Assembly (NCBI RefSeq): GCF_011075055.1
Contig: NC_058153.1
Location: 9,858,001-9,922,000, forward strand
Length of the DNA stretch: 64,000 bases
Source: Mangifera indica
Lineage: Eukaryota > Streptophyta > Magnoliopsida > Sapindales > Anacardiaceae
Direction: 5' to 3'
Numbering within the stretch: the first letter of the stretch is position 1; every line of letters begins with the position of its first letter. The notes under the pieces are model-generated. The model was not told the origin of the DNA and ran no database searches. It saw only the letters and a program-made list of their open reading frames with translations. The position numbers and the translations under genes are program-made. Positions 35,925-46,584 of the stretch are shown in pieces.

Positions 35925-36270
35925 CCATGGATGATAAGGTTAACTCTTTGGATAACATATATGGTGAGACACAACCAAAAAATATGTCTGAAGGTGATGA
36001 GGTTAGGGTACATAATGAAATAACATGGTAACAAGAACCTTTGCGGGTTACAACGAAGAGATGGATGATATTCCAATAGATAATTTTCAATCGAATGAAA
36101 TAGAATATGTTAGTTGTGATAATTGGGCTGAGGACGTTGGCGATGACGAGGATGATGAGGTAGTGGTAATGATGATGTTGGTAATAATGATGGTGGTGAT
36201 AACAAAGGTAATAACGAGAGTGGTGATAGAGTAGAGGTTGGTCCAAGTGGGTTAGCTAAGGGAAGTTAAT
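35925..36270 (+). pseudogene. Acidic N-terminal stretch, probably of the MULE transposase
   Basis: The + strand gives MDDKVNSLDNIYGETQP and then, one frame over, EEMDDIPIDNFQSNEIEYV followed by a run of GDDEDDE and GAT/GGT-type codons. MULE transposases often have such acidic low-complexity leaders before the DNA-binding domain. Stops separate the pieces. Assignment is by position. Confidence 0.4.
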
Positions 36271-36399
36271 TTCATAACACTCTAACAATGCATGGTGGGC
36301 TTATTCCTATTAATATACAAGTTCTAAATCTATTTTTTGGTAGTCTAAAACCTTACAAGAATATGGAAAACAAGAGTATTGCATTACACGTAGTTCCAC

Positions 36400-37740
36400 C
36401 ATAATATAGGAGAATCAAAGTGAATGATCAATTTACATGTAAATAGGTGTTCATAGATACAACGTATGGTGATGCTTTGGAAAAGGGTCATCACTTCAAG
36501 GTGGCAAGTTCAAACAAAAAAGATGGAATATCAAATGTGCACATGCTCAATGTAAATAGAAAGCATAAGGAGTGAAATTACAAAACACTGACATTTTTCT
36601 GTTATAGAAGTTGAAAAATTACACTTGCCTTCAAGATGTCATAATGTCTTACCATAAACAGGTAGGCAAATGAGTACTTGGAAAAATATTGTAATATGTG
36701 TTTATGGCAGTTGAATGTGTCTATAGGCTGAAAGATATTATAACAGATGTTGCAAATAGGTACAAAATTATTCAAGCTTGACGTACTAAGAATTGGGCAT
36801 TGAATGAGATTAGAGATTCTATATAGGAGTCGTTCAGACAATTACCGATATATTGTTACAATTTGGAACGAAAAAATCATGTCATTGTTACACACATTGA
36901 CACCGATATTGATAATCGATTCCATTTTGTCTTTATGGCTTTAGGGTACTTCATTAGAGTATTTTGAAAATCATCTATATTGATGGATCCATTTTCAAAT
37001 AACGATACTGGGGTACACTTTTTGTTGTTTTGGCATTTCTTAGAACGTTACATAGGTGCATAGATGACCTTCCATATTTGGCCATCATTTTAGATAGACA
37101 CGATGTTATCATTCACTCTGTAAGAGAAGTGTTCCCAAATGCAAACTATACTTGGTGCAACCATCATATAAATGGTAATATGTGTAGTAGGTATAAACAA
37201 ACAAATCATATAGATGAGTTGTTTTGGAGAGCAATGAAAGTTTATCGAATACCAGAGTTTGATGAAGAAATGCACATGATTAATGATGAAAATTTGTCAA
37301 CATGTACTTATTTGCAGGGTATTGACTATTGACATTAGGCTCGTGTTTACTTCCTTGGTATCTGATATAATATAATTATGGAAAATATTGTATAGTTCGT
37401 TTAATGTTTTGGCATGATATGCATGAAAATTACCAGTTATGATGCTACTTGAGTTATACGTCCTACCATACAGAAATGGTTTTATACCTAGCGTAACTTG
37501 GCAAGTCCATATGATTTTTCAAATTATAATTTCTTAAATTATGTGCATAATAATGAAGTGTATACTTATAATGTTTGTTTGATCATGCAGAGACTTTTAT
37601 TAATCAACTCACTCTGTGGCTAGAGGAGAAATTGACAGGTCATATCCTTAAATCAACTAACATGGTTCTCAAGTCAATTACTGTGCACAAATATGAAGTG
37701 CACTCATGGGTCAATTGGTCACTAAAGTGGATCTTTTCTA
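36400..37740 (+). pseudogene. MULE transposase remnant
   Basis: Pieces of a MuDR-type transposase in changing frames. A DNA-binding-domain scrap at 36410-36660 (FIDTTYGDALEKGHHFKVAS, later IKCAHAQCK). Then SFRQLPIYCYNLERKNHVIV and THIDTDIDNRFHFVFMALGY at 36830-36960, the usual lead-in to the catalytic core, followed by SSILMDPF at the position of the first catalytic Asp. The frame 37030-37332 (CIDDLPYLAIILDRHDVIIH, VREVFPNANYTWCNHHINGN) holds the second Asp in LDRHD and the conserved Cys-His pair after it. Next, ARVYFLGI..YNI corresponds to the ARAYFPG..YNI motif. The span between the first Asp and the CIDDLP box is shortened. In living elements the enzyme cuts the terminal inverted repeats. 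This copy is inactive. Confidence 0.88.
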
Positions 37741-38654
37741 AGAGGGAATGTAGTTATAAGAAATTTCAATTGTTATATATACTGTGTATACATGTTGTAG
37801 CTATAGCTAGGTTTTAGAATATTTTTAACTGTTATCAATGGGTGACAAAGTACTACTCAATTAAGTATTGGAAAGCAGTATACAGAGAAAATGTTGAACC
37901 ATTGGGAGATCCCTCTAAATAGGAACATTCGAAGGAACTTTCTATGGTCCTTCCACCCCTGATACAACGTCGACCTTTAGGTCGACCATTAGAACACAAC
38001 AAGAGGCCATCATAAGAGGAGAAGTATGTCAACATGTTTGTATTGATGTCACGAGCATGGACATACACAAAATACTTGTACGAACCCTTTATTTGAGACA
38101 AGTAGAGGACGAGGGACATCACGTGCTAGTCCTACATAGCTATTTAGGTATCAATTTGTTTATTATACATTGAATTTGAAATGACATTTTTTAAAACAAT
38201 TGTGTTTTATTTTGTGTTATTACAGGTGCCAAATATGTGCGAGGATGGGAGAATTTACTATTTGCCATTGTTATCAACCATATATATAAAGAACTGTTGC
38301 ATTATGTTGGTTATTTTTTATTTTTTGTATTTTAAACTTGTTAAACATTCAATTGTTATTTGACTGTATTTTAACGTTTTAAAACAATTTTGGCATAGTT
38401 TCCCTATATTATTTCCATTATCAATTGTATATCTTATTTTTATTTCCATTATATCCAAAAACACACTCTAATATATATATATATATTCAATCTACCAAAC
38501 TTGTTCCATCATATCATAAAATAATATGATAATATAATAAGTAACAAAATAAAAATACATTGATCATGAAACAATAAAATAAATATACACTGAACATGAA
38601 GCAACAAAATAAAAATAAAACAATGTATATAAACATAGTATATCAATTATTGAG

Positions 38655-39260
38655 TCTGTGAGAGAAAATTTTAAATGTGATTATCCTACGCAAATGGACA
38701 ATGTCTTTGACTACATAGTCAATTGGGCAACCGGTGGCTAAGCACTCTATCATCATAAGTGTGAATACTTCACAATCACTCGAGGTCGTGGCCTTGTTAG
38801 GAAACATAAGTACATTACACAAACGTGAACGGCTTCATATTAGAGTTGTCACCCCTAACCTTCCAATAGCTAGTGGCACTAATAATAAATGGGAGGTGCT
38901 GATGTCATAGCATCATCTCAATGAACCTATCTGTAGAATTATAGTTAATAGAAGAGTCGTATACAGTCAGAGTCCACGTTTGGAGGTCAATTTCACTGTA
39001 CGCTTAATGTTGACAATCGTAATTGATAGGAATGTGTACTTGTAGAAACGATAACCAAAAATTAGTATAAAAAAATGATAATTTTTAATGTGTTAATGTT
39101 TGTATAATGTTAAACATATGTCCTACTTTGTCAACTTTTGCCCACGGGATGTATATCATATCTTTTGCTTGATTTGATACTGTTGACTTATCCCTTCAAT
39201 GGGATCTAGTAACAATTGAGGCCATTCAAAGTTTTCTTGCCCAACTGCATCCAAATCCTA
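38655..39260 (-). pseudogene. Ulp1-like cysteine protease (C48) remnant carried by the MULE
   Basis: On the minus strand: YIPWAKVDKV near 39150; VHIPINYDCQH at 39008-39040, the strand that ends in the catalytic His (a TAA now takes the place of the usual Trp after it); EIDLQTWTLTVYDSS at 38950-38995 with the catalytic Asp in VYDS; SDCEVFTLMMIECLATGCPI at about 38720-38780 with the catalytic Cys in the DCxVF box; and RRIITFKIF at the end. The order and spacing His, Asp, Cys fit the SUMO-protease fold. Stops and probable introns break the frame. Such proteases cleave SUMO precursors or conjugates in general; the role of the transposon-borne ones is not settled. Confidence 0.8.
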
Positions 39261-39825
39261 TAAAATACGTGATAACCAGCCAGCAATTTTGTGCGGCTTG
39301 CATGGTTTATGCAATTCTTACAAATTTGTGCGATTTCAACCTAGTTTTCGTTCGAGCGATAGCTACACTTTTAGACATCTATGCCACACTATTAACGACC
39401 AAACTACAACTCTAATTACCAATAAATACCATTCATAACATTCAAATATATAACCTAAATTGACAAATTTAGGGTTTGAATCTAAAAACCCTAGCCGCCA
39501 TAGGAACCACCACAATCGACACACATTGACAATCTTATTTCAATCAATCCAACAACACTCAACAATCAATACCTACAATGAGTTTTTCCATCTGTTCAAT
39601 AAAATAGGCATAAACAAATCAACAAAATAGCAAATTCTAACTAATCTCTAAAGCCATTATCGATGTATTGCTGCTTCCCAAAATTTTGCTGCTTGTCGGA
39701 GGCGTTGTCGCTTAGCCAATGTTACTACTCCAAGGATATTTGTCGGTGGTTTGTGGTTTGAGATTTCTGATGTTGACTTTCAATTTTCCCTTTTCATCTA
39801 AAGTTACTTTGTTTTTTTAACTTAG

Positions 39826-39935
39826 GGGTAAAATGGGTACAAAATTTATCATTTACTTATAAAAGTTAAACGACTACATGTTGGCCTAAAAACATATACA
39901 TCCCAACTCGTTTGCCTATTTTAATTAATTTCCCC
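39826..39935 (+). repeat. Right terminal inverted repeat of the KI-MULE
   Basis: Complement of the left repeat: TACTTATAAAAGTTAAACG, GTTGGCCTAAAAACA and TTTTAATTAATTTCCCC, followed by TGTTTATAT. Confidence 0.88.
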
Positions 39936-39990
39936 TGTTTATATCATCTACAAACAAAAAAGTGTTTTTATGCCAAACTATGGTAGGAAA

Positions 39991-41051
39991 CAAGGATTGG
40001 AAAATTGGATCGGACGAACAGTGAATTGGTACTATAGATAGTTGTGAAAAGTGTAGAACCATTTTAGAGTAAAAATCAGGTTGGACTACGGGCGAACCGC
40101 TAGTTCACAGCTAGTCCATGGTCAAACTCGATTTAGAGGTTTACTGTTCAGTTTTTTATATAAAAGTAAACAGTTTTCTTTTTTTCCTTCTTTCATGTTG
40201 TGTGAAGTTTTGGTTGTCGACAACTTGTTCTAACTTCACCACAATGGTTGATTTTTTGTCAACAATGGTTGGAAGACATTTGTCGATGACTACGACAAGG
40301 ACACTAATGAATATTGGTTTCGATTGTAGGTTCAGATAATAACAGATATAAACAGCTATATTAACTACCGTTGCCAACAATTTCGTAGGTTGAGACGACA
40401 ACTAACGACGACAAATTCTCATACTATAGTGACCGACGATTGTAGTTCAACAATACTGACGATAAGCTAGTTGTTGTAAGGCTATGTAACCTTTATTTAA
40501 ATTTTTTCCGGTTGAACGCATACACTGATAACCTAAAATCTGAATTCTGATAAGGTAAATTTGTTTTCTTTGTTCAATTTTTGTAACAGTAGGTATTTTA
40601 TATTCGTTTTCTTTTGGTCAATTGGTGTAAGAGTAAGCCTTTTTCTATTCGTTTTCTTTTGGTTAATTGGTGCATAGCAAGCCAGCAACACCAATATCAT
40701 GTTTATTAGACTTGTGTTTTGTTTGGGTATTCAATAATCAATAATGCATATGTTTGTTGAATTAGATTTGTTTAATGCATATATTTTATTTTGATGCAAA
40801 GTTAATGGTTATTATTTATTAGATTTATGTTTAATAATGCATATATTTTGTTAATTGTGAAAACTGAAAAATATACATAGTATAAAATTTAGTGTGTAAA
40901 ACATATGTAATTAATAATTAGACATTATTTTTAAAGGCTTTTACATAAAATTGTAATTTTGGTCCAATCGGCTGGTCCAAATGATCCAACTGGTCCAATC
41001 AAAACCAGTACCCAAAATGGTTTTTATCCTGATTCGGTTTTGAAAACCTTG
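39991..41051. mobile_element. hAT-like non-autonomous element
   Basis: A 1,061-bp unit with ends CAAGGATTGGAAAATTGGAT and (reverse strand) CAAGGTTTTCAAAACCGAAT, flanked by GTAGGAAA (39983-39990) and GTAGGAAG (41052-41059), an 8-bp duplication with one change. The 8-bp duplication fits hAT. Near the right end TGGTCCAATCGGCTGGTCCA and AACTGGTCCAATC form short subterminal repeats. No transposase domain was found; a 73-codon frame at 40118 has no known family. Confidence 0.75.
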
Positions 41052-41059
41052 GTAGGAAG

Positions 41060-41509
41060 AGTAATTTACTCTTAGGGGATGTTTGGTTTAAAAAATGTTT
41101 TATTACTAAAATTAGAAAATATTTTAAACATATATTATCTTGAGATTACTGGATATAAATTATTACTATGTTTCATAAAATTCAATAAAATTGATAGGTA
41201 TAGATAATAATTGTGTTTGAATAGAGATAATATAAGAATATTAATATATTATTTTATTTAAATATGTATGATATAATTATTTTTAAAATATTTTTTATAT
41301 TATTTATTATATTAATTGAAAGTGAGATTATTTCTACTTTAAAAAATGATAAATAAAAATATAATTATAATTAAATTAATATTACCTTAATAATCGTTTA
41401 ATATATAAGATAGAGGTTATAATTAAATTACTTCTTTTATTATCTGTTACATCATTATTGATAATATTAAAATCTTTTATTATTTATAAATTAGATAAAA
41501 TAATATAAA
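41060..41509. other. AT-rich spacer between hAT-like and foldback elements
   Basis: No coding or RNA signal. Confidence 0.5.
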
Positions 41510-41518
41510 TAAAAAAAA

Positions 41519-42023
41519 GGGAAATTGAAATTTTTACCACTATTTTATTCCGTGTATACAAAATTGCCACCTATCCTAAAGCTTTCACAAATATATCACA
41601 ACAGTAATCATCTTTCCTAAAATACCCCTCTTCAATTTTTTATGCACAAATTCTCTCTCTTCTTCTCTGTAACTTTTTTCTTTTTCTACCCCTTCTTCCA
41701 AAGTGATAAAGGAATCACTATCTCTTTTTCCTCATCTTCAAAAACAAAAGTAAGAAGGAAAATACTGAATTCTTCAGATTAAGAATTTTTCAAAGTAAGG
41801 ATTAAAAAAAAAAAGTAACTCATAAAAAAACTCAACCACATCCACTGTACATACATGCAGAAAATGATGATCGGGGAAGACCATGTAGCAATATTTAATT
41901 GGAAAAAGAAAAACAATTGAAATTTAAGAATTAAAACTGGAAAAAAAAATTTGCTTTAACTGAAAAAAAAAAAAAAGGTGAAAGTTGTGCTACTGGGTTT
42001 TCAGGGGTTGGCGTTAACGCCAA
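41519..42023 (+). repeat. Outer left arm of the foldback element
   Basis: Pairs with 44672-45190. Ends at the perfect 16-bp palindrome TTGGCGTTAACGCCAA (42008-42023). It contains pyrimidine-rich stretches and a run of A. Confidence 0.88.
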
Positions 42024-42027
42024 TATA

Positions 42028-42048
42028 TGATATATATATATATATAAG

Positions 42049-42098
<50 letters not shown>

Positions 42099-42420
42099 TA
42101 TATAATATTATATATTATATTAATATAACAATATAATATTATATTATTTATTATATATAAAATATTATAATATTAACATTAATATTATATTATAATATAT
42201 AATATATTATATTTATATAATATATTATAATATTATATACTATAATATTATAATATAATAATATATTAATATTATATATAGTATATTATAATTATATAAT
42301 TAAATTATAATATTATATAATATATAATATATATTATATAATTATATATATATATATATATTTTGATATATATATATATATATATAATAATATAATTATA
42401 TATTATATAACATATATAAT

Positions 42421-42460
<40 letters not shown>

Positions 42461-42570
42461 TATATAATATATTAATATATATTAATACATATTATATAAT
42501 ATATAATATTATATTATATATTATATATATAATATATTTATTAATAATAATATAATATTATAAATTAAAT
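42028..42570. repeat. AT/TA array 1
   Basis: Almost entirely A and T in alternating or TATAATA-type order. A pure (AT)n run occurs around 42051-42091. Confidence 0.95.
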
Positions 42571-42574
42571 AATA

Positions 42575-42849
42575 GGGTTGGCTGGCGCCAATTTTGAATT
42601 ATTTTTTTTCATTTAGAAGGCAACCTTTTTATTTTTTTAAATTAAATTTTTAATTTTTATGTAACTCTTCCATAAGAAAATGATACTCTTCCAAAAATAT
42701 ATAATTTTCAGTGTCATTTTCTTCTGTTTTTCATTGCATTAATTTAAATTTGGATCAAATTTCAAATTAATCCAACCAAGTCAAATTAATTAAAATTTAA
42801 TTTAACAAATTAAAAAGATAAAAACTGCTGGATTTTACGCCAACCCCTG
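42575..42849 (+). repeat. Inner inverted repeat, left copy
   Basis: Starts GGGTTGGCTGGCGCCA and ends ACGCCAACCCC, so it has short inverted ends of its own. Its inside, for example TAGAAGGCAACC, GTAACTCTTCCATAAG and GTGTCATTTTCTTCTG, is matched in reverse at 43477-43760. Confidence 0.85.
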
Positions 42850-42857
42850 AATTTAAA

Positions 42858-43072
42858 TATTATTATAATATAATATTATATATTATATATATTATAATAT
42901 TATAATCTAATATTAATATATTAAATATAATATTATATATTATAATATATATAATATGTATTAATATATATTAATATATTATTATATATAATATAATTAA
43001 TTATATAATATAATAATATGTATTAATATATATTAATTATATAATTATATATAATATAATTAATTATTTTCA
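42858..43072. repeat. AT/TA array 2
   Basis: Low-complexity A/T sequence between the inner repeat and the central spacer. Confidence 0.9.
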
Positions 43073-43250
43073 TACTCTTCCAAAAATATATAATATGGAT
43101 TTAGGATGGGCCCACCATTCAAAAAAACCAAAGAGTGATAACAAATATAGATTGACGTTAACGCCAACTTTTTTTTTTTTTTTTTTCATTTCCCCAGTTC
43201 CCTTGTCCCACCATTTGTCCCCAGCTCTCTTTTTTTTTTTTTTTAACAAC
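43073..43250. other. Unique central spacer of the foldback element
   Basis: The only stretch of mixed composition without an inverted partner: GGATGGGCCCACCATTC, TTGACGTTAACGCCAA (43152-43167) and CCCAGTTCCCTTGTCCCACC between T-runs. No reading frame. Confidence 0.7.
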
Positions 43251-43254
43251 CCTT

Positions 43255-43472
43255 GGTATATATATTATATATAAAAAATATATAATTATATATTATAATA
43301 TATTATATATAATAATATAATATATAATAATATATTAATACTTATTATACATATTATAATATATAATATTATATTTAATATATTAATATTAGATTATAAT
43401 ATTATAATATATTTATATATTATATATTATAATATATATAATATATAATATTATATTATAATAATATTTAAA
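43255..43472. repeat. AT/TA array 3
   Basis: Low-complexity A/T sequence, about the same length as array 2 on the other side of the spacer. Confidence 0.9.
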
Positions 43473-43476
43473 TTCA

Positions 43477-43760
43477 GGGGTTGGCGTTACGCCAACCCAT
43501 AAAATCCAACAATTTTTATCTTTTTAATTTGTTAAATTAAATTTTAATTAATTTGACTTAGTTGGATTAATTTGAAATTTGATCCAAATTTAAATTAATG
43601 CAATGAAAAACAGAAGAAAATGATACTGAAAATTATATTTTGGAAGAGTATCATTTTCTTATGGAAGAGTTACATAAAAATTAAAAATTTAATTTAAAAA
43701 AATAAAAAGGTTGCCTTCTAAATGAAAAAAAAATAATTCAAAATTGGCGCCAGCCAACCC
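43477..43760 (-). repeat. Inner inverted repeat, right copy
   Basis: Starts GGGGTTGGCGTTACGCCAAC and ends TTGGCGCCAGCCAACCC. Reverse complement of 42575-42849 with a few differences. Confidence 0.85.
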
Positions 43761-43774
43761 TTTTTTTTAAATAT

Positions 43775-44538
43775 TATTATATAATATATATATATATATT
43801 ATAATATTATATTATATATATATAATATATTAATATATATTAATATATATTATATTATAATATTATATATATATATTATATAATATATATTATATTTTAA
43901 TTATATATGTTATATAATATATAATTATATATATTATTATATATATATTATATATATATAATTATATATATATATATATATAATTATATATATTATATTA
44001 TATATATATATAATTTAATTATAATTATAATATACTATATATAATATTAATATATTATTATATTATAATATTATATATATAATATATAATATATTATATA
44101 ATAATATATATATTATATATATATATATATTATATAATATGTATTAATATATATAATATATTATTATATATATAATATATATATAATATTATATATATAT
44201 ATTATATTATTATATATTATATAATATATAATTATATATATTATATATATAATATATAATATAATAAAATATATAATATATATATATATATTATATATTA
44301 TATATATTATATTATATAATATTATAATTTAATTATATATTATAATATACTATATATAATATTATAATAATATATAATATATATTATATAATATTAATAT
44401 ATTATTATATTATATATATAGTATATATATTATAATATATTATATAATATAATAATATTATATATTATATTAATATAATAATATTATAATATATATATAT
44501 AATATTATAATAATATATATATTTTATATTATAATATA

Positions 44539-44630
<92 letters not shown>
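43775..44630. repeat. AT/TA array 4
   Basis: About 850 bases of A and T only, ending in a pure (AT)n run of roughly 75 bases (about 44556-44631). Confidence 0.95.
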
Positions 44631-44633
<3 letters not shown>

Positions 44634-44671
44634 AGGGTTGGCGTTGCCAACCCTTATATGTATGTATCTTT

Positions 44672-45190
44672 AGGGGTTGGCGTTAACGTCAATCCCTACG
44701 CCAACCCCTGAAAACCCAGCAGCACAACTTTCACCTTTTTTTTTTTTTCAGTTAAAGCAAAATTTTTTTTCCAGTTTTAATCCTTAAATTTCAATTATTT
44801 TTCTTTTTCCAATTAAATATTGCTACATGGTCTTCTCCGATCATCATTTTCTGCATGTATGTATAGTGGATGTGGTTGAGTTTTTTTATGAGTTACTCTT
44901 TTTTTTTTTTCCTTACTTTGAAGAATTCTTAATCTGAAGAATTTAGTATTTTCCTTCTTGCTTTTGTTTTTGAAGATGAGGAAGAAGAGATAGTGATTCC
45001 TTTATCACTTTGGAAGAAGAGGAAGAAAAAGAAAAGTTACAGAGAAGAAGAGAGAGAATTTGTGCATAAAAAATTGAAGAGGGAAATTTTAGGGAAGATG
45101 ATTACTGTTGTGGTATATTTGTGAAAGTTTTAGGATAGATGACAATTTTATATACACGGAATAAAATAGTGATAAAAAATTCAATTTCCC
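44672..45190 (-). repeat. Outer right arm of the foldback element
   Basis: Starts at GGGGTTGGCGTTAACGTCAA and pairs with 41519-42023 through to the terminal CAATTTCCC. Confidence 0.88.
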
Positions 45191-45239
45191 TAAAAAAAAA
45201 TTATTAGTGTAATCTTTTACCAGTAGAACAAAGGCGCCC

Positions 45240-46390
45240 TTAAATTAATTATGTTGCTTCTGAAACACTCAAAGGAATTAAGACAGTTGGAGCTTGGAAG
45301 TTGCAAAAAGAAAAGATTACACTTGGCAAACATTAAATGACATGATAACTTTGGTTCCACTGAACTCATACAATGTTCTCTATTTTGAGCTATATCTGTA
45401 AATGGTAATTTTCAGAAACCTTTTTTCAGTTGTGCTTTCGAAATTGCAACCCATTATCATTCTCTTATCGCCGCATCTTCATCGCTTTCTCCATGGACGC
45501 ACTGTTTAAATAATTTCCGGTGTCTGGAATTGCCAAAACCAGCAGCTTTTACAGAAACTTCAATTTGTCTGGGGATTTTGATAATTATAAGTAATTTTTT
45601 ATTTTAATATCCAAAAAAATTTACATTTCCCGAATGATAAATAAAGCAAAAAACAAAGAGAAATTTAAACTAAATCAATAACAAGAGGCCACACACCAAT
45701 CTGACATGCAAGTTCAGCATCCACAGAACAACCCCACAAGCCTCCAAAACAAAGCCTGTAATGGGAGCTAGAAGTTCATTAAAAAAAATAAGAAGGAAGA
45801 AAATTTATCTTTAATGATTCTGATTTGAGGACTCTAGTAAATTCATGCTCCCACTTTGTACCTGATCACCATCACTACAACCCTCCAGGTTCACTTCTTC
45901 CTCCTCCCTTTTTTCATTCTTTTCACTATTGCAAGAATATGTTTTGTCACTTTCATCACTGAAAGAAGACGATAGACTGGGCTTTGGCATGGCCAAGAAC
46001 GTTGGTCTCAGTTCTCCAGCCATAATCACCAATATCTTCTCTTCAACCGCCTGTGGTGGCTTGTTCATTTCACCATCATTTTTCCCCTCTCCGGCCTCCA
46101 AATCACGCGCTCCGCTCTCTAAATACCCCGAGAGCTTCCAGTAGGAGCACGCGAGAACCCAGAGAGCAAAAGCAATCAAAGCCAGCATGGTTGCCAAGCA
46201 GCCGAACAAATATGGCACTGGAGAGTGCCACAGCGAGTGTGGCTGCGTGGCATTTTGTAGTGCAACGTAAGTCGGTTGTGTCGGAGTTTCCATGCTTGAA
46301 TCTTTTTCAGAGTTTTTTTAGAGAATTATTTTTTGTTTGCAGAAGAGTGAGAGATGATGAAAAAGGAGAGCAATTGTATGAATGATGCGA
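45240..46390. repeat. Duplicated GDU block, copy 1
   Basis: Shares more than the coding sequence with 50700-52930. Downstream of the gene, the phrases CACTTGGCAAAC, CATGATAA, CCACTGAACTCATACA, TGTAAATGGTAATTTTCAGA, CGCCGCATCTTCAT and GCAGCTTTTACAGAAACTTC occur in the same order in both blocks. This marks a segmental tandem duplication in direct orientation, 5.5-6 kb apart. Confidence 0.85.
45811..46293 (-). CDS. GDU: GLUTAMINE DUMPER family protein, copy 1
   Basis: Single-exon gene of 160 residues, normal for the family. The N-terminal part has the WHSPVPYLFG entry to one transmembrane segment (about 28-51). The cytosolic side carries the family's VIMAG box (89-93 in EEKILVIMAGELRPTFLA), then a serine- and acid-rich tail. 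GDU proteins are plant-specific single-pass membrane proteins; overexpression of Arabidopsis GDU1 raises amino-acid export, and the VIMAG region is needed for contact with the ubiquitin ligase LOG2. Compared with copy 2, the membrane segment has changed at GCLATMLALIAFALW against GGLAAMLGLIAFALL, which is the less conserved version. The ATG at 46293 is chosen because METP begins both copies. No frameshift. Confidence 0.93.
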   Translation of the reverse strand: METPTQPTYVALQNATQPHSLWHSPVPYLFGCLATMLALIAFALWVLACSYWKLSGYLESGARDLEAGEGKNDGEMNKPPQAVEEKILVIMAGELRPTFLAMPKPSLSSSFSDESDKTYSCNSEKNEKREEEEVNLEGCSDGDQVQSGSMNLLESSNQNH

Positions 46391-46402
46391 AGAACAATGG
46401 GC

Positions 46403-46416
46403 TTAAATAAATAAAA
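46403..46416 (-). promoter_or_regulatory. Possible TATA region of GDU copy 1
   Basis: Minus strand TTTTATTTATTTAA, about 110-120 bases before the ATG, where copy 2 has a canonical TATAAATA. Weak. Confidence 0.3.
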
Positions 46417-46584
46417 TTCGCTTTAGTGATTTATGTCGTCAATAGTTTTATATTCTCCGGATTAAAAGACCACATAGTACTCAAATCTACAAAACCAAAA
46501 ATAGAGTAACCTATTTATATATAAATTTATCAAACAAAAGATGTGTATCAAATATCGGAAAAAAAATTCAAAGACACAAGTGGG

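Larger units (their letters stand above)
34903..39935 (+). mobile_element. Mutator-like element of Kaonashi (KI-MULE) type, degenerate
   Basis: A 5,033-bp element. Its ends GGGAAATTAATTAAAATAGG (left) and the complement of CCTATTTTAATTAATTTCCC (right) begin inverted repeats of about 110 bp that also share TTTTAGGCCAAC and CTTTTATAAG. An exact 9-bp duplication, TGTTTATAT, flanks it (34894-34902 and 39936-39944). The + strand holds a MULE transposase relic (about 36400-37740). The minus strand near the other end holds a Ulp1-like cysteine protease relic (about 38655-39260). This pairing is the hallmark of KI-MULEs, described in Arabidopsis and other plants. Both proteins have many stops. Confidence 0.9.
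41519..45190. mobile_element. Giant foldback MULE-like element (3.7 kb palindrome)
   Basis: A 3,672-bp unit flanked by the exact 9-bp duplication TAAAAAAAA (41510-41518 and 45191-45199). It starts GGGAAATTGAAATTTTTACC and ends with the complement. Arms of about 500 bp (41519-42023 and 44672-45190) pair with few mismatches. Inside them lie long AT/TA arrays, and inside those a second inverted repeat (42575-42849 and 43477-43760) around a unique spacer of about 180 bases (43073-43250). No frame encodes a recognisable protein. The 9-bp duplication and a GGGAAATT end shared with the KI-MULE at 34903 suggest mobilisation by a MULE transposase. Confidence 0.85.

Noticed and set aside
35866..36246. 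His/Tyr-rich minus-strand frame
   Set aside because: It is the reverse reading of the acidic GAT-repeat stretch in the MULE.
41519..42010. Captured host gene in the arms of the foldback element (Pack-MULE)
   Set aside because: The pyrimidine-rich stretches look like leader sequence, but no open frame or domain supports capture.
46053..46385. Open frame antisense to GDU copy 1
   Set aside because: It is a shadow of the GDU gene; copy 2 has no equivalent of the same extent and there is no family resemblance.
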